DNA of 64,000 nucleotides from Mycobacterium vicinigordonae (GTDB lineage: Bacteria > Actinomycetota > Actinomycetes > Mycobacteriales > Mycobacteriaceae). A program made the position numbers and the translations under genes. This document shows, one piece after another, positions 8,861-16,932 of this stretch. The notes beneath the pieces were generated by a model. It was not told where the DNA came from. It made no database searches and saw only the letters and a list, made by a program, of their open reading frames with translations. The stretch covers positions 4,464,001 to 4,528,000 of the forward strand of contig NZ_CP059165.1 in NCBI RefSeq assembly GCF_013466425.1, read 5' to 3'. How positions within the stretch are numbered: the stretch's first letter is position 1; each line of letters opens with the position of its first letter.

Positions 8861-9894
8861 GCGCGGTAGGCAGCTACGATCGGCTCGAGTTCGTCGGGCG
8901 TGGCCCCGTGCAGGATCACCGAGTCCGCCCCGTAGTCGAACTCGAGACGGATGCGATCCACACAGTGCTGCGCCGAGCCAGTTGCCGACGGTTCCAGCCA
9001 TTCGTCGGGAATCAGGGTCGCAATGTGCTCGATCTGCTCGGGGGTGGCCTTGTGATCGATGCCGCCCGGAATGGACGTCACCACCGAGTCCTCCCGGAAC
9101 CGTTGCAGCACAGCGGGATCCCAGCCGTTGGTGTTGACCAGCAGATCACCGTAGCCCTGCAGATAAGTGGCCAGCCGGGCCACCGTCTTCTTCAGCCGCA
9201 GCTGCTCGGGCAGGTGGTCACCGACGGTGGCGAAACACGACCACACCCGCACGCTGTCGGGATCGCGGCCCGCCTTCTCCGCCGCCGACTTCACCGTGGC
9301 CACGCAGCGCTGCAGGGTCTCCGGTGTGAAGTAGGTGTGCAGGATGACGTCGTCGAACACACGGCCGCCGAGGGCCAGCGTGTTGGGCCCGAACGCGACC
9401 AGCGCCAGCCGGATGTCCTCGTCGAAGTCGGGGTCGAGGAACAGGACGGGGTATTTCCCCAACGGTCCGGCGTGGTTGAAGATCAGCTCGCCGTGCCACA
9501 ACCGTCGCATGACGTTGGCCCAATCCTCCATCTGGGCGGTGGTCACAGCGGGGACGCCGAACGCCTGGTAAACCGCCGCAATGCCGCGGCCGATGCCCAG
9601 TGTGAAGCGGCCGCCGGAGAGCCGGTGCATGGTAGTGGCCCACGAACCTGTAATCAGTGGATGGCGGGTGTTGTGATTGGTTGCGGCGGTGGCGATCTGC
9701 ATCCGGTTGGTCACCGCGCAGGCGGCACCCACAAGGGAGGACGCCTCCTTGACGTTCCAGCGCTCGGAGATGAACGCGGTGCCGAAGCCGAGCTCTTCGC
9801 CGCGACGCGCCTCGTCCATCAGTGTGGCCGGACCTTCTCCCCCGGCGCCGGCCAGCAGGTAGTACCCCAGTTCGTCGAGGACGCGATCAGCCAA
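8857..9894 (-). CDS. LLM-class oxidoreductase, MSMEG_2249 family type
   Basis: Luciferase-like TIM-barrel enzyme of about 345 residues, resembling TIGR03857 (from memory), distinct from the two MSMEG_2256-type proteins here. Features: LDELGYYLLAGAGG near the start, FGTAFISERWNVKE, and GGRFTLGIGRGIAAVYQ. Two TTG codons (9900 and 9894) can start it; AAGGAG lies seven bases before the second, which I prefer. It ends the leftward operon formed by the Baeyer-Villiger-type monooxygenase and esterase genes. A role in oxidation of a ring or side-chain intermediate fits, with F420 the likely cofactor. Confidence 0.88.
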   Translation of the reverse strand: MADRVLDELGYYLLAGAGGEGPATLMDEARRGEELGFGTAFISERWNVKEASSLVGAACAVTNRMQIATAATNHNTRHPLITGSWATTMHRLSGGRFTLGIGRGIAAVYQAFGVPAVTTAQMEDWANVMRRLWHGELIFNHAGPLGKYPVLFLDPDFDEDIRLALVAFGPNTLALGGRVFDDVILHTYFTPETLQRCVATVKSAAEKAGRDPDSVRVWSCFATVGDHLPEQLRLKKTVARLATYLQGYGDLLVNTNGWDPAVLQRFREDSVVTSIPGGIDHKATPEQIEHIATLIPDEWLEPSATGSAQHCVDRIRLEFDYGADSVILHGATPDELEPIVAAYRA

Positions 9895-9918
9895 TTCCAA
9901 ACTCCTTGATTGTCATCA

Positions 9919-11052
9919 TCATTCGGCGACCCGAAGCACGGCGTCCTCGCTGACCTCGCGCAAGAATCGCTCCGAGACGGCCAGGACCCGGCGGGAGAAC
10001 ACGTGACTGACGTGGCCGCCGGCGTACCAGTACAGCTGGCCTCCCCACTTCTGCTGCAGGGCCAGCGTCGGCTCGAGCATGGCCATGCGGTCGTGGCGCG
10101 CGCCGATGATCAGCCGCCGGTGCGGCGGCGGTGCCGGGTCGGCCTGCAGCGGGTCGATCACCGTGGTCAGCTGCGTGACGACGTCGGACGCCAACAGCTC
10201 GCGGTAGTCGCTGCGCGCCGCGCCCGACCTGCCGAGGTGGCGCGCGATCATCGAGTTGAGTCCCAGGATCGGGGTGTACAGCGCGACGGCGTGCACCTGC
10301 CGCTCGAGGTGCGAGACCAGGGCAGCCACTGGGCTTCCCATTGAAACACCCGCTATCACAACGACGGTGCCCTGCCGGAGTGCCCAGCGGACCACCGCGC
10401 GAATCTCTGATACCGAGCGCATCATGCCGGCGACATTGCCCAGCGGGTCCATGTCCGGGTAGACCGGCCAGTACTTGCGCCGGCTGCCATGGCCCGGCTG
10501 CACCGGCATCGCGACGTTGAAGCCCAACCCGCGATGGATCCGGTCGATACGCGACATCAGCATGTCCTGCGCGCCGCCCTGACCGGCACCGTGGATCCAG
10601 ATGAGCCACGGCCGCGGACGGTCGCGGTGCCGGCAGAGGTGAACCACCGCCCGGGAAGGCCCGCCGAACCCCTCATCCATCAGCGACATCGGCAGCTGCG
10701 GGTCATGCTCGAAAGTCATGCGCTCGTACCTCAACCCGCCGATACGACGCCGTTTGATGCCGTGCACCCGCAGTGGCGCGGGGTCCACGTAGGCGCCGTC
10801 CAGACCGAGCGCTGACAACTCCTCGGCCGCCGCCACGCACCCCTCCGCTGACCGCACCGTCACCGGCCCGGCGTCGCCGAGCACCGAAAATCCGGTCAGC
10901 ACCAGCTCGTCCAGCAACACCTCACCGAACTGGCGCACCCCACACGGCCCCGGGCCGTCGGCCTGGGAACCGGCCCGGACCCCGGCCACAGTCCGCGGCA
11001 ACAGCATGCCCACTTCCCGGGTGACGCCGAGTCCGCGCGATACCAACGACAT
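9919..11052 (-). CDS. Alpha/beta-hydrolase, probable esterase or lactonase
   Basis: Serine hydrolase of 377 residues. The oxyanion motif HGAG is at 154-157 and the nucleophile elbow GVSMGS has S237; a C-terminal histidine (GGHVSH) is available as base. The first 140 residues precede the hydrolase core and look like a separate cap or lead-in domain. ATG 11052 has AGGTAGGTG just upstream. It is directly downstream of a Baeyer-Villiger-type monooxygenase gene (gap 10 bases). Such monooxygenases make esters or lactones from ketones, so hydrolysis of that product is the natural inference, not proven. The histidine and acid of the triad were placed by eye. Confidence 0.85.
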   Translation of the reverse strand: MSLVSRGLGVTREVGMLLPRTVAGVRAGSQADGPGPCGVRQFGEVLLDELVLTGFSVLGDAGPVTVRSAEGCVAAAEELSALGLDGAYVDPAPLRVHGIKRRRIGGLRYERMTFEHDPQLPMSLMDEGFGGPSRAVVHLCRHRDRPRPWLIWIHGAGQGGAQDMLMSRIDRIHRGLGFNVAMPVQPGHGSRRKYWPVYPDMDPLGNVAGMMRSVSEIRAVVRWALRQGTVVVIAGVSMGSPVAALVSHLERQVHAVALYTPILGLNSMIARHLGRSGAARSDYRELLASDVVTQLTTVIDPLQADPAPPPHRRLIIGARHDRMAMLEPTLALQQKWGGQLYWYAGGHVSHVFSRRVLAVSERFLREVSEDAVLRVAE

Positions 11053-11062
11053 AATCAATCAC

Positions 11063-12676
11063 CTACCTGAGCTTAAAACCGGTGTAGCCGGCGGCGGCGA
11101 TCTCGTCGCAGCGTCGCCGGTATTCGGGGATTCCGCCGGTATAACCCATGTACATCCGTTTCTTGCCGGGTACGTTGCCACCGTTGTACCAGGAGTTGCA
11201 GGAGGGATGAACTAGGACCGTCGCCGCCACCAGTGAAGTGGCATGATCGATCCATTCCTGTTGCGCACTGCTCAATGCCTCGATGGCGCGAATCTTATTG
11301 GCGCGCAGGTACGCAATGCAGTTGCCGATCCATTCGACATGTTGCTCGAGCGCGGCCACATAATTTGTGGCCGCGCTCGGGCTGCCGGGCCCCTGGATGG
11401 TGAAAAGGTTCGGGAATCCGGCGATCGCCAGCCCGAGGTAGGACAGCGGTCCTTCCGCGGACCAGAATTCGCCCAGCGACAACCCGTCGCGGCCGCGAAT
11501 GTCGATGCGGCTCAACGCTCCGGTCATCGCGTCGAATCCGGTGGCGTAGACGATCACGTCCAGTTCGTACTCGTTGCGCGCGGTCCGGATGCCGGTAGGT
11601 GTGACCGCGCGGATCGGGTCACCGTGCAGGTCGACCAGAATGACGTTGTCGCGGTTGAACGTTTCGTAGTAACCCTGGTCGATGATCGGGCGCTTGCAGG
11701 CGAACGGGTGCCGAGGTACCAGCGCGGCTGCTGTCGCCGGATCCTTGACGATCCGCGCGACCGCTTCACCGTACAGTGCGGCGGCCATCCGGTTGGCCTC
11801 GATGTCGAAGAAGACGTCACTCCAATTCAAGGCGCCCAGAACACCTTTATCCTCGATGGCCCGCAGTTGTTCTTCCCGGGTCGCCGACTTCAGAGCCGGG
11901 CTGGCCAGCATCTCCAGCAGCACCGAGAACGCACTGAGCCGTGCGGCACCGATCGGATGCTCGCGTTGCGCAGCGCGAATCTCGCCATAAGTTGCCTTCA
12001 TCTGGTCCAGTTCGCCCGGTTCGAAGCGCCGCACTCGCCAGGGCAGCGTATAGGGCGCTGAACGCTGAAACACATAGAGCCGCTGAGCTTCCCGAGCCAC
12101 CACCGGAATGAGTTGCACACCGGTGGAGCCGGTGCCAATCACCCCGACCCGCTTTCCGGTCAACTCGAAGCCCTCGTGTGGCCAGCGGCTGGTGGACAGC
12201 GACGTCCCGGTGAACGACGCCAGGCCGGTGATGTTAGGTTCCAGCGGCACCGACAGTATGCCCGAGGCGGCGACGACGAACGAGGCTGTGCACGTCTGCC
12301 CGGCTTCGGTTCGAACCCGCCAGACCACAGCGTCTTCGTCGAAGTCCATCGCGACCACCTTGGCGCCGAACGTGATGTCGCGGCGCAGGTCCAGTCGGTC
12401 GGCCACGAAGTTCAGATAGGCCTCGATCTCGGGCTGGGCCGGCATGGATTCGGTCCAGACCCATTCCTGCTGAATCTCTTCGGAGAAGCTGTAAGAGTAT
12501 TCGATGCTCTCGATGTCGCAGCGCGCGCCCGGGTAGCGGTTGACCAGCCAGGTGCCACCGACGTTGTCGGCCATCTCCAGCGCCCGGCTGCGCAGCCCGA
12601 GTTCGCGCAGCTGGTGCAGCATGTACAGGCCGGAGAATCCGGCGCCGATCACGATTACGTCGAAGTCAGGGTCCAC
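11063..12676 (-). CDS. Baeyer-Villiger-type flavin monooxygenase (cyclohexanone monooxygenase-like) with altered fingerprint
   Basis: FAD/NADPH enzyme of 537 residues starting at GTG 12676. FAD loop GAGFSG at 11-16, NADPH loop GTGSTG at 181-186, and conserved ARCDIES, QPEIEAYLNFV and YATGFDAMTG place it with cyclohexanone/phenylacetone monooxygenases. The family fingerprint FxGxxxHxxxW[P/D] reads F155-TGTSL-S161-TSR-W165-P166, with serine where histidine is nearly universal. Family members insert oxygen next to a ketone, giving an ester or lactone; whether this protein still does so is open. It heads a unit with the esterase and luciferase-like genes, with operator site 3 upstream and a SnoaL fragment immediately before it. 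Confidence 0.9.
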   Translation of the reverse strand: MDPDFDVIVIGAGFSGLYMLHQLRELGLRSRALEMADNVGGTWLVNRYPGARCDIESIEYSYSFSEEIQQEWVWTESMPAQPEIEAYLNFVADRLDLRRDITFGAKVVAMDFDEDAVVWRVRTEAGQTCTASFVVAASGILSVPLEPNITGLASFTGTSLSTSRWPHEGFELTGKRVGVIGTGSTGVQLIPVVAREAQRLYVFQRSAPYTLPWRVRRFEPGELDQMKATYGEIRAAQREHPIGAARLSAFSVLLEMLASPALKSATREEQLRAIEDKGVLGALNWSDVFFDIEANRMAAALYGEAVARIVKDPATAAALVPRHPFACKRPIIDQGYYETFNRDNVILVDLHGDPIRAVTPTGIRTARNEYELDVIVYATGFDAMTGALSRIDIRGRDGLSLGEFWSAEGPLSYLGLAIAGFPNLFTIQGPGSPSAATNYVAALEQHVEWIGNCIAYLRANKIRAIEALSSAQQEWIDHATSLVAATVLVHPSCNSWYNGGNVPGKKRMYMGYTGGIPEYRRRCDEIAAAGYTGFKLR

Positions 12677-12679
12677 CGG

Positions 12680-12808
12680 TCACCCGCAAGATGTTCCATC
12701 GTAGGTGAACACACGGCGCCCGGCATCGAGGACTTTTGTGTAAACGAATCGCCAGTAGCGGGCCTTGAGCTGGCGTATCGCTTCGAGTTCATCCGCGGCT
12801 GCGGTCAT
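12680..12808 (-). pseudogene. SnoaL/NTF2-like protein fragment (N-terminal ~42 residues)
   Basis: A 42-residue frame from ATG 12808 opens like a SnoaL-like protein (DELEAIRQLKARYWRFV, then TKVLDAGRRVFTYDG) and stops after SCG, three bases before the GTG of the monooxygenase gene. Intact family members are about 130-150 residues, so roughly two thirds of the protein is missing. It is probably the 5' stub of a gene shortened by a deletion that joined it to the monooxygenase. It may now serve only as a translated leader. Confidence 0.55.
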
Positions 12809-12857
12809 GTCGCTCCTCGCCTTGCCGGATGGTCTCTTGCCACTTAGCTGAAATCTA

Positions 12858-12876
12858 TACTGTAATGGATTAAGTA
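12858..12876 (+). promoter_or_regulatory. Operator-like site 3 of the shared 19-bp family
   Basis: TACTGTAATGGATTAAGTA lies between the leftward monooxygenase operon (SnoaL fragment start 12808) and the rightward Rieske oxygenase operon (start 12903). It can control both divergent promoters. Spacing matches the other sites exactly. Confidence 0.65.
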
Positions 12877-12902
12877 TCAGCCCACACGCGAAAGGCGCCG
12901 AC

Positions 12903-13937
12903 GTGAAGGTCCCTTTCACCTGGAAGGTCACCGGGTGGTTCATGGTCGGATGGTCACCTGAGTTCCCGGTCGGCGAAGTTCGGCCACTGCACTTCTTCAG
13001 TGAGGATCTGGTCGCCTACCGCGACGAGGCAGGTGAACTACACGTGCTCGAAGCCCACTGCAAACACCTCGGGGCCCACCTCGGCCACGGCGGCACCGTG
13101 CTCGGCGACTGCGTGCAGTGCCCGTTCCACGGCTGGCGCTGGGGTCCCGATGGCACCAACCGCTACATCCCCTACCAGCCGGACCGCCCCAACAAGGCGC
13201 TGACGCTTCGGGTGTATCCGGTTCGGGAACAGTACGACTGCGTGTTTGTCTGGCACCACCCCGACGGCAAGGAGCCGCAGTGGGAAATGCCCGACATATT
13301 CACGAAGTTCCCACAGTTCGAGACGAATCCAGCGGCATACTACCGGGCCTACCCAGAGTTCTCCCGGCGCGCCGAACGTGAGCCGGTGCATCCACAGATT
13401 GTCGCCGAAAACGCACCGGACAGCGCGCATTTCGAGTATGTGCACCACTCGACCGTGACGCCGCGGGTGCTGGACTGGCGCATCGTCGACCACGAGTGGC
13501 AGTTCACCGCCGGCTGGCCGGACGCACACAGCGGCGATCCCAACGATCTGGCACTGCTGTTTCACAGCCACTTGTTCGGACTCGGCGGCGCCATCAGCGT
13601 GTTCGAGGGCGCGCAGAATCACCGGCTGATCTTCACCTGCACGCCGGTCGACGACCACTGTTCGGACCTGTTCTACTCGATCTGGTGGCCGCGGCAGCCG
13701 GGCGACGACGCCCCGGTACCCGATGGCAAGCTGCGTGACGTAATCGAAAAGCAATTCCTGTCAACCGTCTTCGACGACCTGCAGATCTGGCGCTACCAGA
13801 AGTACGTGGAGCATCCGCCGTTGTCCAAGGTGGATGCCAAAGGCTATATGGCGCTGCGGAAATGGGCGACACAGTTCTACGATGTCCCGGCCGACGCTTC
13901 GCTCGAGCGGTCGGCCGGCGTCGGGACTCCGGGATGA
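12903..13937 (+). CDS. Rieske [2Fe-2S] ring-hydroxylating oxygenase, KshA-like
   Basis: Terminal oxygenase of 344 residues starting at GTG 12903. Rieske ligands are C53, H55, C73 and H76 (CKH and CPFH). The catalytic domain has the N170/D173/H176/H181 set in AENAPDSAHFEYVHH, matching the mononuclear-iron site of KshA-type steroid and related oxygenases. An acidic third ligand is probably in FDDLQIWRY near residue 290. It needs a reductase, and none is encoded in the window. It starts a four-gene operon with isochorismatase-fold, thioesterase and FadD genes linked by ATGA overlaps. Operator site 3 is 27 bases upstream. Probable role: hydroxylation of a polycyclic or terpenoid substrate. Confidence 0.92.
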   Translation: MKVPFTWKVTGWFMVGWSPEFPVGEVRPLHFFSEDLVAYRDEAGELHVLEAHCKHLGAHLGHGGTVLGDCVQCPFHGWRWGPDGTNRYIPYQPDRPNKALTLRVYPVREQYDCVFVWHHPDGKEPQWEMPDIFTKFPQFETNPAAYYRAYPEFSRRAEREPVHPQIVAENAPDSAHFEYVHHSTVTPRVLDWRIVDHEWQFTAGWPDAHSGDPNDLALLFHSHLFGLGGAISVFEGAQNHRLIFTCTPVDDHCSDLFYSIWWPRQPGDDAPVPDGKLRDVIEKQFLSTVFDDLQIWRYQKYVEHPPLSKVDAKGYMALRKWATQFYDVPADASLERSAGVGTPG

Positions 13938-14554
13938 CGAGCAGACTCGCCGGCCTCGTCGAGCCGGGACGCACCGCGGTCGTCACCCAGGAATGCCAGG
14001 GCGCCGTGATGGGCCCAGATGCCGGGCTGGGGATGCTTGCCGCGGAAGCACGCCGGGTGGCATTACCCAATATCGTCCGGCTGCTCCCCGCGGCGCGTGC
14101 CGCCGGCGTGCACGTGGTGCACTGCCTGGTACAGAAGCGACCGGACGGGCTGGGCTCCAACCACAACGCCAAGATCTTCGCCCTCGGTCAGGGTGAAGTG
14201 GACATTACCCCCGGGACGCCTGGTGCGACGTTGCTACCCGAATTAGGCCCTGAACCAACGGATCTGGTCCTGGCCCGCTGGCACGGCGTGGGGCCGATGG
14301 GCGGCACCGACCTGGACGCGGTGCTGCGCAACCTCGGCGTGTCCAACGTCGTGGTAGTCGGGGTTTCCCTCAACATCGCGATCCCCAACTTCGTGATGGA
14401 CGCGGTCAACGCCGCCTACCGCGTGGTGGTGCCACGCGATGCGGTGGCCGGTATCCCGACCGAGTACGGCGAGGCCGTGATCGCCAACACCTTGTCGCTG
14501 CTGGCCACCATCACCACCACCGACGACCTGCTGCAAACCTGGCCGCCGGCATGA
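13934..14554 (+). CDS. Isochorismatase-fold (cysteine hydrolase family) protein lacking the catalytic triad
   Basis: Protein of 206 residues from ATG 13934, which overlaps the Rieske gene stop (ATGA). The fold is recognisable from TAVVTQECQ, GVHVVHCLV, GGTDLDAVLR and VVVVGVSLNIAIPNF. In active members the first strand ends in Asp, a lysine precedes the GTDLD segment, and a Cys lies in the NxC loop. Here the Asp position is E20, no lysine is seen near 110-120 (ARWHGVG), and the Cys position is A149 (LNIAIP). It may be a non-catalytic or differently acting member. Fully conserved operon position suggests it is expressed. The alignment was done by eye. Confidence 0.82.
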   Translation: MTSRLAGLVEPGRTAVVTQECQGAVMGPDAGLGMLAAEARRVALPNIVRLLPAARAAGVHVVHCLVQKRPDGLGSNHNAKIFALGQGEVDITPGTPGATLLPELGPEPTDLVLARWHGVGPMGGTDLDAVLRNLGVSNVVVVGVSLNIAIPNFVMDAVNAAYRVVVPRDAVAGIPTEYGEAVIANTLSLLATITTTDDLLQTWPPA

Positions 14555-15171
14555 CAGAGACGGCATCGCCCAACCGCGGCGGCTTTCCCGACATCAGACC
14601 CGTCGAGGAGGCACCCCCGGAGCTGAACCGCTACGTGGCCGCGCTCCGCAGGCTGCACGATCTCACGGTCTCCACGCGCCCGGACCCCGCACTGTGGACA
14701 GCCGCCGCCGAGCACCTCGAACAGGCGTACGCACTGCTGGACGGCCACCAGGTCCCAGAGGCGGACGCCGTGGCCGGCCGGGTTCTCAGCCTGCCCGGGC
14801 TGGGTCATCCGTTGCTGCCGCCGTGGACACTCACCGATGCTGGTCCCGGCGGCGTGAGCATGGCGGGCCACTTCAGCCAGGCCCATGTCGGCGGCAATCA
14901 CGCCGTGCACGGCGGCATGATCCCGCTGCTCTACGACTGGCTATTCGGCATGGTGGTCACCTCTGCCGAGATCCGCCCAACCCGCACCGCCTATCTGCAT
15001 GTGGACTACCGCCGGATCACCCCGATCGACGAACCGCTGACCGCCCGCGGCCAAATCAGCGATATCGACGGCAGGAAGGTTTTCATTGCGGCTACCATGA
15101 CGGCGGCCGACGGCACGGTGCTGACCCAAGCCAGCGGCCTGATGGTCCGCCTGCTACCCCACCAGCCGTGA
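14551..15171 (+). CDS. PaaI-family (hotdog) acyl-CoA thioesterase
   Basis: Hotdog-fold protein of 206 residues; the C-terminal half carries the fold with the hallmark GGNHAVHGGMIPLLYDW followed by TAYLHVDYRRITPI. The asparagine/histidine-glycine segment forms the active site in PaaI-type thioesterases, which release free acids from acyl-CoA and can relieve CoA trapping. About 95 residues precede the fold, longer than simple PaaI proteins. ATG 14551 overlaps the upstream stop and the FadD gene begins eight bases later. It may act as a proofreading step for the adjacent FadD. Confidence 0.85.
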   Translation: MTETASPNRGGFPDIRPVEEAPPELNRYVAALRRLHDLTVSTRPDPALWTAAAEHLEQAYALLDGHQVPEADAVAGRVLSLPGLGHPLLPPWTLTDAGPGGVSMAGHFSQAHVGGNHAVHGGMIPLLYDWLFGMVVTSAEIRPTRTAYLHVDYRRITPIDEPLTARGQISDIDGRKVFIAATMTAADGTVLTQASGLMVRLLPHQP

Positions 15172-15178
15172 GAGAGAA

Positions 15179-16831
15179 ATGACCGACACCACAACACAAT
15201 TCACGGTTCCCAACGTCCTGGACGCGGTCGTGGCCGCGATACCGGATCGGGATCTGATCATCCAGGGCGACCGGCGGTTCAGCTACGCGCAGATCCTCGA
15301 GCGGTCCAACCGACTGGCCAATTACCTGCATTCGCGCGGGCTCGGCTGCCACACCGAACGTTGCGACATCGCCGGCCACCAGGTCGGGCAGGACCTGCTA
15401 GGCATCTACGCCTACAACGGCAACGAGTTCGTCGAGGCGTTGCTCGGCTCCTTCGCCGCCCGGGTGGCGCCATTCAACGTCAACTTCCGCTACGTCAAGA
15501 ACGAGCTTCAGTACCTGCTGGCCGACGCCGATGCCACCGCGCTTGTTTACCACGCCACCTTCGCGCCACGGGTCGCCGAAATCCTGCCCGACCTGCCCCA
15601 GCTGCGGGTGCTGATCCAGATTTCCGACGATTCCGGTAACGAATTGCTGGACGGCGCAGTCGATTACGAAGTAGCACTGGCATCCGCGGGCCCCGAAGCC
15701 CCGCCGGTGCAACATTCGCCCGACGATCTATACGTGCTCTACACCGGTGGCACCACCGGGATGCCGAAGGGCGTGCTATGGCGACAGGCCGACATTTTCA
15801 TGACCTCCTTCGGCGGCCGCGACCTGGTCACCGGCCAACCCGTACGCTCCGTCGACGACGTGGTGGCACGGGTGACCGCAGGTCCGGGCAGCAAGTTGAT
15901 GGTCCTCCCGCCATTGATGCACGGCGCCGCGCAGTGGAGTGTGATGACCGCGATCACCACCGGACAGTCGGTGGTGTTCCCGACGGTCGTGGACCGGATG
16001 GACGCCGACGACGTGGTCCGCACCATCGAGCGAGAGAAGGTGATGGTGACCACCGTGGTCGGCGATGCGATCGCGCGCCCGCTGGTCAATGCCATCGACA
16101 AGCGCATCGCCGACGTGTCGTCGTTGGCCGTGATCGCCAACGGCGGGGCGCTGCTGACGCCCTACGTCAAGCAGCGACTGATCGAGGTGCTGCCGAACGC
16201 AATCATCATCGACGGCGTCGGGTCGTCGGAGACCGGCGCCCAGATGCACCACATGTCGATGTCGGGGTCGGTATCGACCGGCACCTTCAACGCCGGGCCG
16301 GACACTTTCGTGGCCGCCGAGGACCTGTCCTCGATCCTGGCGCCGGGCCACGACGGCCTCGGCTGGCTGGCGCAACGCGGATATGTTCCGCTGGGCTACA
16401 AGGGCGATGCCACCAAGACCGCCGCGACCTTTCCGGTCATCGACGGTTTGCGCTATGCCATCCCCGGTGACCGGGCCCGGCACCGCGACGATGGCCACAT
16501 CGAACTGCTGGGCCGCGACTCGGTGACCATTAACTCCGGCGGCGAGAAGATCTTCGCCGAGGAGGTCGAGGCCGCGATCGCCTCGCATCCCGCGGTCGCC
16601 GACGTGGTGGTCGCCGGACGCCCCAGCGAGCGCTGGGGCCAGGAAGTGGTGGCCGTGGTCGCGCTCGCCGAGGGCGCCAGCGCCGAGGCCGCCGAATTGA
16701 TTGCGCATACCGCAAACTCGTTGGCGCGCTACAAGCTTCCGAAGGCGATCGTGTTCCGCGACATCATCCAGCGAAGTCCGTCGGGCAAGGCGGATTACCG
16801 CTGGGCACGGGAGCAAGCAGCCAATCCCTGA
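15179..16831 (+). CDS. Fatty-acid/steroid-acid CoA ligase, FadD family
   Basis: AMP-forming acyl-CoA synthetase of 550 residues. The ATP loop YTGGTTGMPKG lies near 183-193, GVGSSETG near 345 is the adenine-binding motif, and SPSGKADYRWA near the C terminus has the catalytic lysine. The GVLWRQADIF segment after the P-loop and the overall length resemble FadD19-type ligases, which activate steroid side chains; this is a family resemblance, not proof of substrate. AGAGAG precedes ATG 15179. It is the last gene of the Rieske operon and probably activates a carboxylate made by the oxygenases of the locus. Confidence 0.92.
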   Translation: MTDTTTQFTVPNVLDAVVAAIPDRDLIIQGDRRFSYAQILERSNRLANYLHSRGLGCHTERCDIAGHQVGQDLLGIYAYNGNEFVEALLGSFAARVAPFNVNFRYVKNELQYLLADADATALVYHATFAPRVAEILPDLPQLRVLIQISDDSGNELLDGAVDYEVALASAGPEAPPVQHSPDDLYVLYTGGTTGMPKGVLWRQADIFMTSFGGRDLVTGQPVRSVDDVVARVTAGPGSKLMVLPPLMHGAAQWSVMTAITTGQSVVFPTVVDRMDADDVVRTIEREKVMVTTVVGDAIARPLVNAIDKRIADVSSLAVIANGGALLTPYVKQRLIEVLPNAIIIDGVGSSETGAQMHHMSMSGSVSTGTFNAGPDTFVAAEDLSSILAPGHDGLGWLAQRGYVPLGYKGDATKTAATFPVIDGLRYAIPGDRARHRDDGHIELLGRDSVTINSGGEKIFAEEVEAAIASHPAVADVVVAGRPSERWGQEVVAVVALAEGASAEAAELIAHTANSLARYKLPKAIVFRDIIQRSPSGKADYRWAREQAANP

Positions 16832-16932
16832 CCTCGCCAACCAGCGCCACGCCGGCGCGACGGTCATGGTAAGGAGCCACGGGCGCGACGTTCGGCGCGC
16901 CCTCAGCTCTCGATCACGCCGAGGGCCGCACC

